This document shows, one piece after another, positions 16,782 to 25,333 of a stretch of 64,000 nucleotides of DNA. Under the pieces are notes generated by a model, which was given only the letters and a program-made list of their open reading frames with translations, did no database searches and had not been told where the DNA came from. The position numbers and the translations under genes are program-made. Source of the DNA: Streptomyces diacarni (GTDB lineage: Bacteria > Actinomycetota > Actinomycetes > Streptomycetales > Streptomycetaceae); NCBI RefSeq assembly GCF_003323715.1, contig NZ_QOIN01000048.1, positions 62,001 through 126,000 on the forward strand, written 5' to 3'. Positions within the stretch are counted from its first letter, which is position 1. Each line of letters begins with the position of its first letter.

Positions 16782-17879
16782 ATGCCCTCCGTCTCCGACC
16801 GCCTCCCCACCTTCCCCTGGGACCGGCTAGAGCCGTACAAGACCACCGCCGCCCAGCACCCCGACGGCATCGTCGACCTGTCCGTCGGCACCCCCGTCGA
16901 CCCGGTGCCGCCGCTGATCCGGCAAGCGCTCACCGAAGCCGCCGACACCCCCGGCTACCCCACCGTGTGGGGTACGAGCCAGCTGCGGGACGCGCTCACC
17001 GGATGGTGCGAGCGCCGCCTGGGGGCGCGCGGAATGACGGAACGCAACGTCCTGCCCGTCGTCGGCTCCAAGGAACTCGTGGCCTGGCTGCCCACCCAGC
17101 TCGGCCTCGGCCCCGGCGACCGGGTCGCCTTCCCCCGGCTCGCCTACCCCACCTACGAGGTCGGGGCACGGCTCGCCCGCGCCGAGTACGTCGCCTACGA
17201 TGACCCGCTGGAACTCGACCCCGCCGGGCTCAAGCTGCTGTGGCTCAACTCCCCGTCCAACCCGACGGGCCAGGTGCTGCCCGCCGAGAAGCTCCGCGCC
17301 GCCGTCGCCTGGGCCCGCGAGAGGGGCATCCTCGTCCTCAGCGACGAGTGCTACCTGGAGCTCGGCTGGGAGGCGGAACCCGTCTCCGTCCTCCACCCCG
17401 ACGTGTGCGGCGGCAGCCACGAGGGCATCGTGGCCGTCCACTCCCTCTCCAAGCGCTCCAACCTCGCCGGATACCGCGCCGCGTTCATCGCGGGCGACGC
17501 CGCCGTCCTCGGCGAACTGCTCCAGATCCGCAAGCACGGCGGGATGATGACGCCCGCACCCGTGCAGGCGGCGACCGTCGCCGCCCTCGGCGACGACACC
17601 CACGTCGCCGCGCAGCGCGACCGCTACCGTGCGCGCCGCACCGCGCTGCGCGGGGCGCTCGAAGCCGCCGGATTCCGCATCGAGCACAGCGAGGCGTCGC
17701 TGTACCTGTGGGCCACGCGCGAGGAGTCCTGCTGGGACACGGTGGGCAGCCTCGCCGACCAGGGCATCCTCGTCGCCCCCGGCGACTTCTACGGGCCCGC
17801 GGGCGAGAGCCACGTCCGCGTCGCCCTCACGGCGACGGACGAGCGCGTGAACGCGGCGGTCAGCCGACTGAAGGGCTGA
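16782..17879 (+). CDS. dapC: Succinyldiaminopimelate aminotransferase
   Basis: PLP-dependent transaminase making N-succinyl-LL-2,6-diaminopimelate on the succinylase route to DAP and lysine. The 365-aa class I/II fold has PLP Lys224 in HSLSKRSNLAGYR, the SPSNPTG loop and a C-terminal substrate Arg (ESHVRVALT). An in-frame GTG 9 nt upstream (16773) is an alternative; neither has a strong SD. The dapE gene lies 2 kb downstream, supporting the assignment over a generic aminotransferase. Confidence 0.9.
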   Translation: MPSVSDRLPTFPWDRLEPYKTTAAQHPDGIVDLSVGTPVDPVPPLIRQALTEAADTPGYPTVWGTSQLRDALTGWCERRLGARGMTERNVLPVVGSKELVAWLPTQLGLGPGDRVAFPRLAYPTYEVGARLARAEYVAYDDPLELDPAGLKLLWLNSPSNPTGQVLPAEKLRAAVAWARERGILVLSDECYLELGWEAEPVSVLHPDVCGGSHEGIVAVHSLSKRSNLAGYRAAFIAGDAAVLGELLQIRKHGGMMTPAPVQAATVAALGDDTHVAAQRDRYRARRTALRGALEAAGFRIEHSEASLYLWATREESCWDTVGSLADQGILVAPGDFYGPAGESHVRVALTATDERVNAAVSRLKG

Positions 17880-17916
17880 GCCGGCCACCGGTCCCGCCGC
17901 GTGAGCACGCGCGAGC

Positions 17917-17940
17917 GCCGAGCACGCGCGCGTGCTCGGC
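17917..17940. repeat. 24-bp perfect palindrome
   Basis: GCCGAGCACGCG followed at once by its reverse complement, with no spacer, 38 nt after the dapC stop and just before the terminator at 17947. The right arm can alternatively pair with 17989-17996. It may be part of the terminator complex or a binding site. Confidence 0.8.
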
Positions 17941-17946
17941 ACACGA

Positions 17947-17982
17947 AAGGGCCGCCCGACCATGGAGGTTCGGGCGGCCCTT
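17947..17982. terminator. Bidirectional terminator hairpin
   Basis: A perfect 13-bp stem (17947-17959 with 17970-17982) and 10-nt loop, nested inside the outer pair 17934-17941/17989-17996. It lies between convergent dapC and the small secreted protein gene. Confidence 0.8.
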
Positions 17983-18119
17983 GCCGATTGCCGAGCGTGC
18001 GGGCGCGGGATCGTGGAGCGCGGGCCCGGAGCCCTGCGGGATTCCGGGGCCCGAAAACCCGCGCGTCCGAGCGGTGAGCAGCCGGCGTGGCGAGGGCCGC
18101 GTCCGCACGTCCCCGCGGA

Positions 18120-18527
18120 TCAACCGATGGGGAGGCCCCCCAGGTTGCCGGTGGAGGGCAGGCCCTTGCCCGTGGCCGAGGACGCGGTGTCGCCGAGCAG
18201 GTCACCGGCCTCGCCCGCGGTGTTCCCCGCGAGGGACTGCGCGGCGGGCGCGACGGTCTTGCCCGTGCTGCCGACGGCCTTCCCCGCGGCCGGGACGGCC
18301 TTCTCGACGGCGCTGCCGCCGGCCTCGCCGGCCAGCTCGGTGGTGTCACGGGCCGTCTTGTCCAGCGTGTTGCCGACGCCCTCGCCGTCCAGGTTGCTGA
18401 GGCCGCCGACAGGGGCGGCCGGCAGCTCCACGGCGCTCGCGGCACCGGCAGCACCGACGACGGTGGCAGCGCCGGCTGCCGTCAGCAGCGCGGTGCGGGC
18501 GATCCGGCGCGTGAGGGGGAGGGACAT
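18120..18527 (-). CDS. Small secreted protein of unknown function
   Basis: A 135-aa exported protein. Residues 1-32 are a clear Sec signal peptide (MSLPLTRRIARTALL then an Ala/Gly-rich core ending ASA-VE). The mature part is Gly/Ala/Thr-rich with imperfect repeats around AGxA, GKAV/GKTV and AGEA. The ATG follows an AAAGGAG site 6 nt upstream; the open frame extends further but that part has no signal. No domain is recognised. The palindrome at 18642-18658 lies in its upstream region. Confidence 0.8.
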   Translation of the reverse strand: MSLPLTRRIARTALLTAAGAATVVGAAGAASAVELPAAPVGGLSNLDGEGVGNTLDKTARDTTELAGEAGGSAVEKAVPAAGKAVGSTGKTVAPAAQSLAGNTAGEAGDLLGDTASSATGKGLPSTGNLGGLPIG

Positions 18528-18835
18528 GGTGCTCCTTTGACGGAGAGGGGTTCTTGGCGTGTCAGCCGGGGTCGCCCGGTCAGACGCTGTGCCTATCGGC
18601 CGGAGCGCCACGGAGGTTGCGGGAAGCGAGGGTAAAGGCTTGGCAAACCAGGTTTGCCGCGTGAGCCCTCAAACTGGGCATTTACCGCCGGCGGTTGACC
18701 TGTACCGGAGAAGACGAAACGGCCCGCAGCCAGCGGCGTTCGCCCGATCGGTTTCACCCCTCGCGGTGACCGTCACCCGAGCGACCGCACGCCCGCGCGG
18801 TGGACCGGCTTCCCTCCCACGGGTGAGCGTGGGTA
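18528..18835. promoter_or_regulatory. Intergenic region with operator-like palindromes
   Basis: A 308-bp gap upstream of the small secreted protein gene. It holds GGCAAACC-A-GGTTTGCC (18642-18658) and GGTGAC-C-GTCACC (18765-18777), plus an AT-richer patch around 18660-18720. No ORF with a credible start is seen. Promoter and regulator sites of the 18527 gene are the likely content. Confidence 0.5.
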
Positions 18836-19855
18836 CTAGTGACCGGCGGCCAGCAGCAGCCGCACAGGGCCCCGCGAGGAGCCGCCCTTGGCGTCGCCCT
18901 CCCCCGTGGAGCGCCAGCCCTCCCTGGAACGGTCGGCGCTCCACTCGCGTCCCCCGAACGAGATCCGCGTGATGTGCAGCCCCTCGGCGTTGGCGACCGC
19001 CCAGTGCGCCAGCTCCCAGCCCTGGCGCCGCCCCTCGGCCGGAACCGACACCGCCGGCTGGGCCTCGGCGTGCCCGGCCGGACGCACGCCGTGCGCGCTG
19101 CCCCCGCCCGCGGCGGACGTACCGACGCTGCCGGTGCCGTCGGCGAGCACGTCACGCCCGAACTCCCTGGTCAGCCGCTCCCGCACCTGTGCGGGGTCGC
19201 CGCTTGCGCCCTTCTTGCGGGCTCCCGCCGTGCAGCTGAGCGTGGCGGCCTCCCGGCCGGTGAGCGCGGCCGTGAGCAAGGCCGCGTTCGTCTCGTGCTT
19301 GGCGTACGCCTGCGGGTAGCCGCTGCGCTGCACCCGCTGGGCCGCCACGGTCAGCGGCAGCCGCGCATACCCGGGAATGTCGACCAGGTGGTCGTAGAAC
19401 TTCCCCACCGCGTAGACCGGATCGCTGATCTGCGGGACCGTGCCCCAGCCCTGCGAGGGGCGCTGCTGGAAGAGGCCGACCGAATCCCGGTCCCCGTGGG
19501 TGATGTTGCGCAGCTGGGACTCCTGCATGGCGGTGGCCAGGGCTATCGTCACGGCCCTCGCCGGCAGGCCCCGTCGGGAGGCCACCGCGGCGATCGTCGC
19601 CGCGTTGGCGGCCTGCACCGGCTTGAGCCGGTAGGACGGCGCGTCCTGTGAGCCGCCGGCACCGGCGCCGGCGGCACGGGCCGTGCACACCGCGGCGTCG
19701 TCGCCCGTCATCCCCCGCACCGCCACGTAGGCGACCACGGTGAGCAACACGGCGCAGGCCACACAGATCCGCGGCAGCACGCCGCGGCCCGTCGCACGGC
19801 TGGTGCGTGCGGGCGCGCGCCAGGAGGGGGCAGGACCGAAGAGGGGCACGCGCAC
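18836..19855 (-). CDS. Membrane-anchored lysozyme/transglycosylase-like protein
   Basis: A 339-aa protein with one N-terminal membrane helix (about 28-48) and an extracellular helical domain containing ATAMQESQLRNITHGDRDS and GLFQQRPSQGWG. This is the lysozyme-like fold arrangement in which the Glu of QES would be catalytic. A Gly/Ser-rich linker leads to a C-terminal beta-rich domain (WELAHWAVANAEGLHITR) often seen in actinobacterial exported proteins. The start is uncertain: GTG at 19855 is chosen because dapE starts 80 bp away on the other strand; no SD is visible. Peptidoglycan cleavage is inference. Confidence 0.78.
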   Translation of the reverse strand: MRVPLFGPAPSWRAPARTSRATGRGVLPRICVACAVLLTVVAYVAVRGMTGDDAAVCTARAAGAGAGGSQDAPSYRLKPVQAANAATIAAVASRRGLPARAVTIALATAMQESQLRNITHGDRDSVGLFQQRPSQGWGTVPQISDPVYAVGKFYDHLVDIPGYARLPLTVAAQRVQRSGYPQAYAKHETNAALLTAALTGREAATLSCTAGARKKGASGDPAQVRERLTREFGRDVLADGTGSVGTSAAGGGSAHGVRPAGHAEAQPAVSVPAEGRRQGWELAHWAVANAEGLHITRISFGGREWSADRSREGWRSTGEGDAKGGSSRGPVRLLLAAGH

Positions 19856-19923
19856 CAAGGTAGCGGCTGGAACAGACAGGACGTTTCGCCCGGGGCTCAC
19901 CGCGCGGCGCGGCGCGCCCACCG

Positions 19924-19929
19924 TAGGGT
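19924..19929 (+). promoter_or_regulatory. -10 element of a likely leaderless dapE transcript
   Basis: TAGGGT lies exactly 6 nt before the dapE ATG, with no ribosome-binding site between. This matches the leaderless pattern seen at several genes in this window. Confidence 0.6.
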
Positions 19930-19935
19930 GGCCCC

Positions 19936-21015
19936 ATGAGCGACAGCGCACTCGACCTCCAGCAGGACGCCGCCCGGCTCACCGCGCGGCTCGTGGACTT
20001 CCCCTCCGAGAGCGGAACCGAGAAAGCGCTGGCGGACGCCGTCGAGGAGGCGTTGCACGCGCTGCCGCACCTGCGGGTGACACGGCACGGCAACAACGTC
20101 GTCGCCCGCACCGGCCTCGGCCGCGCCGAACGCGTCATCCTCGCCGGGCACATCGACACCGTCCCGATCGCCGACAACCTGCCCTCGCGGCTGGACGACG
20201 AGGGCATGCTGTGGGGCTGCGGCACCAGCGACATGAAGTCCGGCGTCGCCGTGCAGTTGCGCATCGCCGCGACCGTCCCCGAACCCAACCGCGACCTCAC
20301 GTTCGTCTTCTACGACAACGAGGAGGTCGCCGCCCACCTCAACGGCCTCGGCCACATCGCCGACGCCCACCCCGACTGGCTGGCCGGCGACTTCGCCGTC
20401 CTGCTGGAGGGCTCGGAGGCCGAGGTCGAGGGCGGCTGCCAGGGCACCCTGAGGGTCCACCTGCGGACCCGCGGCGTCCGTGCGCACTCGGCACGCGGCT
20501 GGATGGGCGCCAACGCCATCCACGCGGCGGGCCCGGTCCTCCAGCGGCTGGCGGACTACGAGCCGCGACGGCCCCTGATCGACGGACTGGAGTACCACGA
20601 AGGCCTCAACGCCGTACGCGTGGAAGGCGGCGTGGCCGGCAACGTCATCCCGGACCTGTGCACCGTCACCGTCAACTACCGCTACGCGCCCGACCGCGAC
20701 GAGCAGCAGGCGCTCGACCACGTGCGCGAGGTCTTCGCCGGATGCGGCGTGGAGGAGTTCGAGGTCGACGACAGCTCACCCGGCGCCCTGCCGGGCCTCT
20801 CCCACCCGGCCGCCCGCGCCTTTCTCGACGCCGTCGGCGGCCGCCCGCGGCCCAAGTACGGCTGGACCGACGTGTCCCGTTTCAGCGCGCTGGGCGTGCC
20901 CGCCGTCAACTACGGTCCCGGCGACCCGAAACTCGCCCACAAGAGGGACGAACGGGTGGACACCGCGCTCATCACCCGATGCGAGGAGCGGCTGCGCCGC
21001 TGGCTCACCGACTGA
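19936..21015 (+). CDS. dapE: Succinyl-diaminopimelate desuccinylase
   Basis: Zinc (M20 family) hydrolase that releases succinate from N-succinyl-LL-DAP, supplying DAP for peptidoglycan and lysine. The 359-aa protein shows metal-site segments GHIDTVP, GCGTSDMKSG and YDNEEV, and the dimerisation-domain segment GVRAHSARGWMGANAIH. It matches the actinobacterial DapE family. No dapD is in the window. Leaderless expression is suggested by the -10 box 6 nt upstream. Confidence 0.94.
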   Translation: MSDSALDLQQDAARLTARLVDFPSESGTEKALADAVEEALHALPHLRVTRHGNNVVARTGLGRAERVILAGHIDTVPIADNLPSRLDDEGMLWGCGTSDMKSGVAVQLRIAATVPEPNRDLTFVFYDNEEVAAHLNGLGHIADAHPDWLAGDFAVLLEGSEAEVEGGCQGTLRVHLRTRGVRAHSARGWMGANAIHAAGPVLQRLADYEPRRPLIDGLEYHEGLNAVRVEGGVAGNVIPDLCTVTVNYRYAPDRDEQQALDHVREVFAGCGVEEFEVDDSSPGALPGLSHPAARAFLDAVGGRPRPKYGWTDVSRFSALGVPAVNYGPGDPKLAHKRDERVDTALITRCEERLRRWLTD

Positions 21016-21165
21016 CGGCGCCGACGGGCCGGCTCCTCACCTCGCCGTCTTCTTCACCTCGCGGTCAGCCGGCCGTCGTCTCGCGGCCGCGCGATTTCCC
21101 GACGGGCGTCCCCGCCGTCCGCCTACCCTGAACGGGAAAGATCGCAGACGGAAAGAGAGCCGTAC

Positions 21166-21912
21166 ATGACCGACAAGAGCGGCAGGGAGCCGAAGGAACA
21201 GCGCCTGGGCCCCGTCGTGCGCCGCCGCGAACAGGTGCAGCCGGGGACCACCGATCAGCGGCTGCTGGACACCGCGGGCCCCTCCGACTGGGTCCACCAG
21301 GATCCCTGGCGGGTGATGCGCATCCAGTCCGAGTTCGTGGAGGGCTTCGGCGCCCTGGCCGAACTCGGCCCCGCCATCAGCGTCTTCGGCTCAGCCCGCA
21401 CCCCCAAGGACGCGCCCGAGTACGACAAGGGCATCCGGATCGGCAAGGCGCTGGCCGAGGCCGGGTTCGCGGTCATCACCGGCGGCGGCCCGGGAGCCAT
21501 GGAGGCCGCCAACAAGGGCGCGCTGGAGGCGGGCGGCACCTCGGTGGGGCTGGGCATCGAGCTCCCCTTCGAGCAGGGCATGAACCCGTACGTCGACATC
21601 GGCATCAACTTCCGGTATTTCTTCGTCCGCAAGACGATGTTCGTCAAGTACGCCAGCGGTTTCGTCGTCCTGCCGGGCGGCCTGGGCACCCTGGACGAGC
21701 TGTTCGAGGCGCTGACCCTCGTGCAGACGCAGAAGGTCACCCGCTTCCCGATCGTGCTGTACGGCACCGAGTACTGGAAGGGCCTGGTCGACTGGGTCCG
21801 CGGCTCGGTCGTCTCCACCGGCAAGGCGTCCGAACGCGACCTGGAACTCTTCCACGTCACGGACGACATCGAGGAGGCCGTCACCCTGGTCACCAAGGAG
21901 GTCGGCGGCTGA
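21166..21912 (+). CDS. LOG family protein (TIGR00730, Rossmann-fold nucleoside phosphoribohydrolase-like)
   Basis: A 248-aa protein with the LOG signatures GGGPGAMEAANKGA and PGGLGTLDELFEALT (PGGxGTxxE). In characterised relatives this motif belongs to cytokinin-nucleotide phosphoribohydrolases. Its position between dapE and the folP2-like gene matches the Rv1205 neighbourhood in M. tuberculosis (from memory). A TACCCT element (21124-21129) and a GAAAGAGAG site precede the ATG. The physiological substrate in Streptomyces is not evident. Confidence 0.92.
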   Translation: MTDKSGREPKEQRLGPVVRRREQVQPGTTDQRLLDTAGPSDWVHQDPWRVMRIQSEFVEGFGALAELGPAISVFGSARTPKDAPEYDKGIRIGKALAEAGFAVITGGGPGAMEAANKGALEAGGTSVGLGIELPFEQGMNPYVDIGINFRYFFVRKTMFVKYASGFVVLPGGLGTLDELFEALTLVQTQKVTRFPIVLYGTEYWKGLVDWVRGSVVSTGKASERDLELFHVTDDIEEAVTLVTKEVGG

Positions 21913-21963
21913 GGGCCGCCCCCGCCGGGCCGACGGGGAGCCGGCCCCCGCACGCGCGGGTGG

Positions 21964-22857
21964 TCAGGCCAGGCCCCGGCGGGCCACCGCCGGAGGGCGG
22001 TGGCCCGCGATGGAGGCCACCATCTCCAGGACCTGCCTGGTCTCGGCGACCTCGTGCACGCGGTAGACCCGTGCGCCCAGCCACGCGGAGACGGCGGTGG
22101 TGGCCAGCGTGCCGAGCAGCCGCTCCTTGACCGGGCGGTCCAGGGTCTCGCCCACGAAGTCCTTGTTGGACAGCGAGACCAGCACCGGCCAGCCCGTCTC
22201 CGTCATGCGGCCCAGCTCGCGGGTCGCCTGGAGCGAGTGGCGGGTGGACTTGCCGAAGTCGTGCCCCGCGTCGATGAGGATGCCGTCCTGCCGCACCCCG
22301 AGCCCGGCGGCGCGTTCGGCCAGGTGGAGCGTCACCCGCAGGATGTCGTCCACGACCCCGCTGGGGCCTTCGTCCCCGGCCTGTTCCGGCGGCGCGTACG
22401 CCGTGCGGTGCGGGCGGGTGCGCGGCTCGGCGCCGCCCGCGTGGGTGCACACCAGGCCGGTGCCGTACCGTGCCGCGACCTCGGCCAGCCGCGGGTCCAC
22501 CCCGCCCCACGCGTCGTTGAGCAGGTCGGCGCCCGCCTCGCAGACGGCCTCGCCCACCTCGTGCCGCCAGGTGTCGACGCTGATGACCACATCGGGCCAG
22601 CGCCGCCGTACCTCGGCGACGAAACCGACGGTGCGGCGCACCTCCTCCTCGGCCGTGACCTCGTCACCTGGACCGGCCTTCACGCCGCCTATGTCGATGA
22701 TCGCGGCGCCCTCGGCGACGGCCTGTTCCACCCGGTCGAGTGCCGGCTCGTCGCGGAAGGTGGCGCCGCGGTCGTAGAAGGAATCCGGCGTGCGGTTCAC
22801 GATCGCCATGATCACCGGCTCGTGCTCACCGAACTCACGCGTGCCCAGGCGCAGCAT
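21964..22857 (-). CDS. Dihydropteroate synthase homologue, FolP2 type
   Basis: A 297-aa TIM-barrel protein of the pterin-binding family. It keeps MAIVNRTPDSFYDRG (the usual NVTPDSF loop) and downstream segments VLVSLSNKDFVGE and DAGHDFGKST. At the second DHPS signature it has IDIGGVKAGPGDEV in place of the usual ESTRPG substrate loop. Mycobacterial FolP2 (Rv1207) shares this replacement and is reported to lack DHPS activity, so a true folate role is doubtful. Start: ATG at 22857, immediately preceded by an in-frame GTG; an AGAGGGAG site lies upstream. Convergent with the LOG gene. Confidence 0.88.
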   Translation of the reverse strand: MLRLGTREFGEHEPVIMAIVNRTPDSFYDRGATFRDEPALDRVEQAVAEGAAIIDIGGVKAGPGDEVTAEEEVRRTVGFVAEVRRRWPDVVISVDTWRHEVGEAVCEAGADLLNDAWGGVDPRLAEVAARYGTGLVCTHAGGAEPRTRPHRTAYAPPEQAGDEGPSGVVDDILRVTLHLAERAAGLGVRQDGILIDAGHDFGKSTRHSLQATRELGRMTETGWPVLVSLSNKDFVGETLDRPVKERLLGTLATTAVSAWLGARVYRVHEVAETRQVLEMVASIAGHRPPAVARRGLA

Positions 22858-23004
22858 CACCCGTCCACTCCCTCTCCGCGGTGCCGTCCCGGCCCGCACC
22901 CGCGTGGCCTGCGCACCGATACCCGCCGCCGACCATAGCTGTCGGTGGGCCGTGGCACGATCGGGGTCTGCTCATCGTCAGGCGATCGCTCGGGGAGTCG
23001 TGCC

Positions 23005-23421
23005 GTGTTCGTGTTCCTGCTGATCTCGCTCGTCGTGGTCGTCGCCGCGGTCACGCTCGCCATCGTGGCCGGTGCCGAGCGGTCCGGGGCGTCCCCGCGC
23101 GGCGCGCCGGGCGGCCTGGCCGACGCCCCGCCGGATCTGCTGGACGAGCCGCTGCCGCCCGAGCGTCCCGCCACGCACGCGGACGTGGCGGGGCTGCGCC
23201 TCGCCGTGGGCGTGCGGGGCTACCGGATGGACCAGGTCGACGACGTTCTCGACCGCCTCGGCGCCGAGCTCGCGGAGCGGGATGCCCGCATCGCCGAGCT
23301 GGAGTCGGCGCTGGCCGGGGCCCAGGCCGTGGCGATGGGCCGGGGCGAGGGCCACCGCCTGACGAAGGAAGAGCCGCGGGACGGTCCCGCGGAGGGCGGC
23401 CAGGAGGCGGGGGAGCGATGA
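23005..23421 (+). CDS. DivIVA-domain membrane protein
   Basis: A 138-aa protein with one N-terminal membrane helix (residues 2-20) and a DivIVA-like segment (GLRLAVGVRGYRMDQVDDVLDRL) leading into a short coiled coil (ELAERDARIAELESALAG). The tail is acidic. The GTG start follows CGGGGAG. It overlaps the glycosylase gene by ATGA. Its place beside tag and folP2 is shared with Rv1209. It may link membrane curvature/polarity proteins to envelope synthesis, but this is inference. Confidence 0.87.
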   Translation: MFVFLLISLVVVVAAVTLAIVAGAERSGASPRGAPGGLADAPPDLLDEPLPPERPATHADVAGLRLAVGVRGYRMDQVDDVLDRLGAELAERDARIAELESALAGAQAVAMGRGEGHRLTKEEPRDGPAEGGQEAGER

Positions 23422-24095
23422 GCGCCGACCCGGACACCGGCACCGACGCGGGGACGGGAGCAGGTACCGGTACCGGCGGGGGCACCGGCGCAGCGGGCGG
23501 GGCCCTGGCGGGGCCCGACGGACGCCTGCGCTGCCCCTGGGGCAGCACGACGGAGGACTACGCGGTGTACCACGACACCGAGTGGGGCCGGCCGGTGCAC
23601 GGCGACGACGCGCTGTACGAACGGCTGTGCCTGGAGGGCTTCCAGTCGGGCCTGTCCTGGCTGACGATCCTGCGGAAGCGGGAGGCGTTCCGCGCCGCGT
23701 TCGCGGGGTTCCACATCCAGGCCGTGGCGCGGTTCACCGAGGAGGACGAGCGGCGGCTGCTCGCCGACCCCGGCATCGTGCGCAACCGCGCCAAGATCCG
23801 CGCCGCCCTCGGCAACGCCCGGGTGGCGGCGGCGTGGGAGCCCGGCGAGCTGGATCGCCTGGTGTGGTCGTACGCCCCCGACCCGGCCGGGCGCCCGGTG
23901 CCGCGGACGACGGCCCAGGTGCCCGGGAGCACGCCCGAGTCGACGGCGCTCGCCAAGGAGCTGAAGAATCGCGGTTTCCGGTTCGTGGGCCCGACGACCG
24001 TCTACGCGCTGATGCAGGCGTGCGGGCTGGTCGACGACCATCTGGCGGACTGCTGGCGCCACGCGCCCGCGGTGAGCGGGGAGAGCGCACGCTGA
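23418..24095 (+). CDS. tag: DNA-3-methyladenine glycosylase I
   Basis: Base-excision repair enzyme that removes 3-methyladenine from alkylated DNA. The 225-aa protein has an extra Gly/Thr-rich N-terminus of about 35 residues, then the Tag core: LRCPWG (zinc Cys), YHDTEWGRPVHGDDALYERL (zinc His and catalytic region), FQSGLSWLTILRKREAF, and HLADCWRH with the last zinc His and Cys. The ATG overlaps the DivIVA-domain gene stop, so they form an operon. Confidence 0.95.
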   Translation: MSADPDTGTDAGTGAGTGTGGGTGAAGGALAGPDGRLRCPWGSTTEDYAVYHDTEWGRPVHGDDALYERLCLEGFQSGLSWLTILRKREAFRAAFAGFHIQAVARFTEEDERRLLADPGIVRNRAKIRAALGNARVAAAWEPGELDRLVWSYAPDPAGRPVPRTTAQVPGSTPESTALAKELKNRGFRFVGPTTVYALMQACGLVDDHLADCWRHAPAVSGESAR

Positions 24096-24200
24096 ACGCG
24101 TGAGGGGCTCACCGGCAGGCGGCTCGACGGACAGCTGCGGGCGACCACCCCGACGCCGGGTACACCGGGGCTCCGTACGCCCGGCGCCTCGCGCCTCCCG

Positions 24201-24234
24201 CGCCTCCGCGCCCGTCGGTACGGGCGCGGAGGCG
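24201..24234. terminator. Bidirectional terminator hairpin
   Basis: A perfect 15-bp stem (24201-24215 with 24220-24234) and a 4-nt loop between convergent tag and the enoyl-CoA hydratase gene. Its 3' end touches the hydratase stop at 24237. Confidence 0.85.
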
Positions 24235-24236
24235 GC

Positions 24237-25025
24237 TCAGCGTCCGGTGAAGCGGGGCTCCTCCTTCTTCACGAAGGCCTCGACGGCGATCCGGTGGTCG
24301 GCCGACCCCCCCACCCGCACCTGGAGTTCGGACTCCTTGGCGAGGGACTCGGCCAGCGAGTGGGACGACCCGTAGGCCAGGGACTCCTTGAGCGCCGCGT
24401 ACGCGGCGGTCGGTCCCTGCGCGAGCCGGCGGGCGACGGCCTCGGCCTCGGCGGCGAGTTCGGCGGCGGGCACGACCCGGTTGGCCAGTCCCAGCTGGAG
24501 CGCCTCGTCGGCCTTGACGCTGCGCGGGAAGAGCAGCAGGTCGGCGGCGCGTGAGGGGCCGACCAGCCGCGGCAGGGTCCAGGAGACGCCCGAGTCGGCG
24601 GTCAGCGCTACCCCGGCGAAGGAGGTGTTGAACGCGGCGGTGTCCGCCATCACGCGGTGGTCGCAGGCGAAGGCGAAGCCGGCGCCCGCGCCCGCGGCGA
24701 CGCCGTTGACGCCCGCCACCACGGGTTTGGGCATGCCGGCGAGCGCGAGGGTGATCGGGTTGTAGTGCTCCTCGACCGTGGTCAGGGCGCTTCCACCGCT
24801 GCGTTCCAGGGAGCGTGTGTGCTCCTTGAGGTCCTGGCCGACGCAGAAGGCCCGTCCGTTGCCGGTGAGCAGGACGGCCCGCACCTCGTCGTCGGCGGCG
24901 GCCCGCTGAAGGGTGTCGCGCAGGGCGTTCTTGGTCTCGTTGTCGAGGGCGTTCATCGCGTCGGGGCGGTTGAGGGTGACCGTCGCGAGGCCCTCGTTCA
25001 CTTCGTAGCGCACGGTGTCGGACAT
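24237..25025 (-). CDS. Enoyl-CoA hydratase/isomerase family protein
   Basis: A 262-aa crotonase-fold protein, probably acting in beta-oxidation or a degradation pathway. The CoA-binding/oxyanion segments are visible (GRAFCVGQDLKEH and VAGVNGVAAGAGAGFAFACDHR). Catalytic Glu positions cannot be assigned confidently: the second acidic site region reads LTADSGVSWTLPRLVG, with Asp where hydratases often have Glu, so it may be an isomerase-type or PaaG-like enzyme. The start ATG at 25025 gives the normal family N-terminus. No clear SD; an upstream CATGCT lies 6 nt before the ATG. Confidence 0.88.
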   Translation of the reverse strand: MSDTVRYEVNEGLATVTLNRPDAMNALDNETKNALRDTLQRAAADDEVRAVLLTGNGRAFCVGQDLKEHTRSLERSGGSALTTVEEHYNPITLALAGMPKPVVAGVNGVAAGAGAGFAFACDHRVMADTAAFNTSFAGVALTADSGVSWTLPRLVGPSRAADLLLFPRSVKADEALQLGLANRVVPAAELAAEAEAVARRLAQGPTAAYAALKESLAYGSSHSLAESLAKESELQVRVGGSADHRIAVEAFVKKEEPRFTGR

Positions 25026-25333
25026 GCGCTCAGCATGTCCCAGATCACCGGTGCCGGACAGGGGCCCCACCGGCGTGGGCGGGGCGGGGCGGATGTGACC
25101 TGCGTCAAACCGGTGGGCGTCGAGCGGAGAGCGGGAGCGGGGCAGTATCGCAGGCAGATCGCCGCATTGGGCGGTTTTGTGCGTGATCGAGCCGGAAGAG
25201 ATGCGGACTGATGTTGGTCATCGGGTCCTGCGATGCGGGATAATGGTCGGGAAGCAATGTGTTCGATGCCGGTGAGGCTGCGCCTGTTCACGTGCCCACG
25301 GCGCGATCGGCTGGTTCAGGAAGGGGAACGAGC
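25026..25333. promoter_or_regulatory. Divergent intergenic region with promoter for the DUF3117 gene
   Basis: A 308-bp gap. The best + strand promoter candidate is TTGGTC (25214-25219) with GATAAT (25239-25244), spacing 19. The transcript would have a leader of about 80 nt before the AAGGGGAACG ribosome site. The region 25080-25200 has no credible ORF. Confidence 0.5.
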
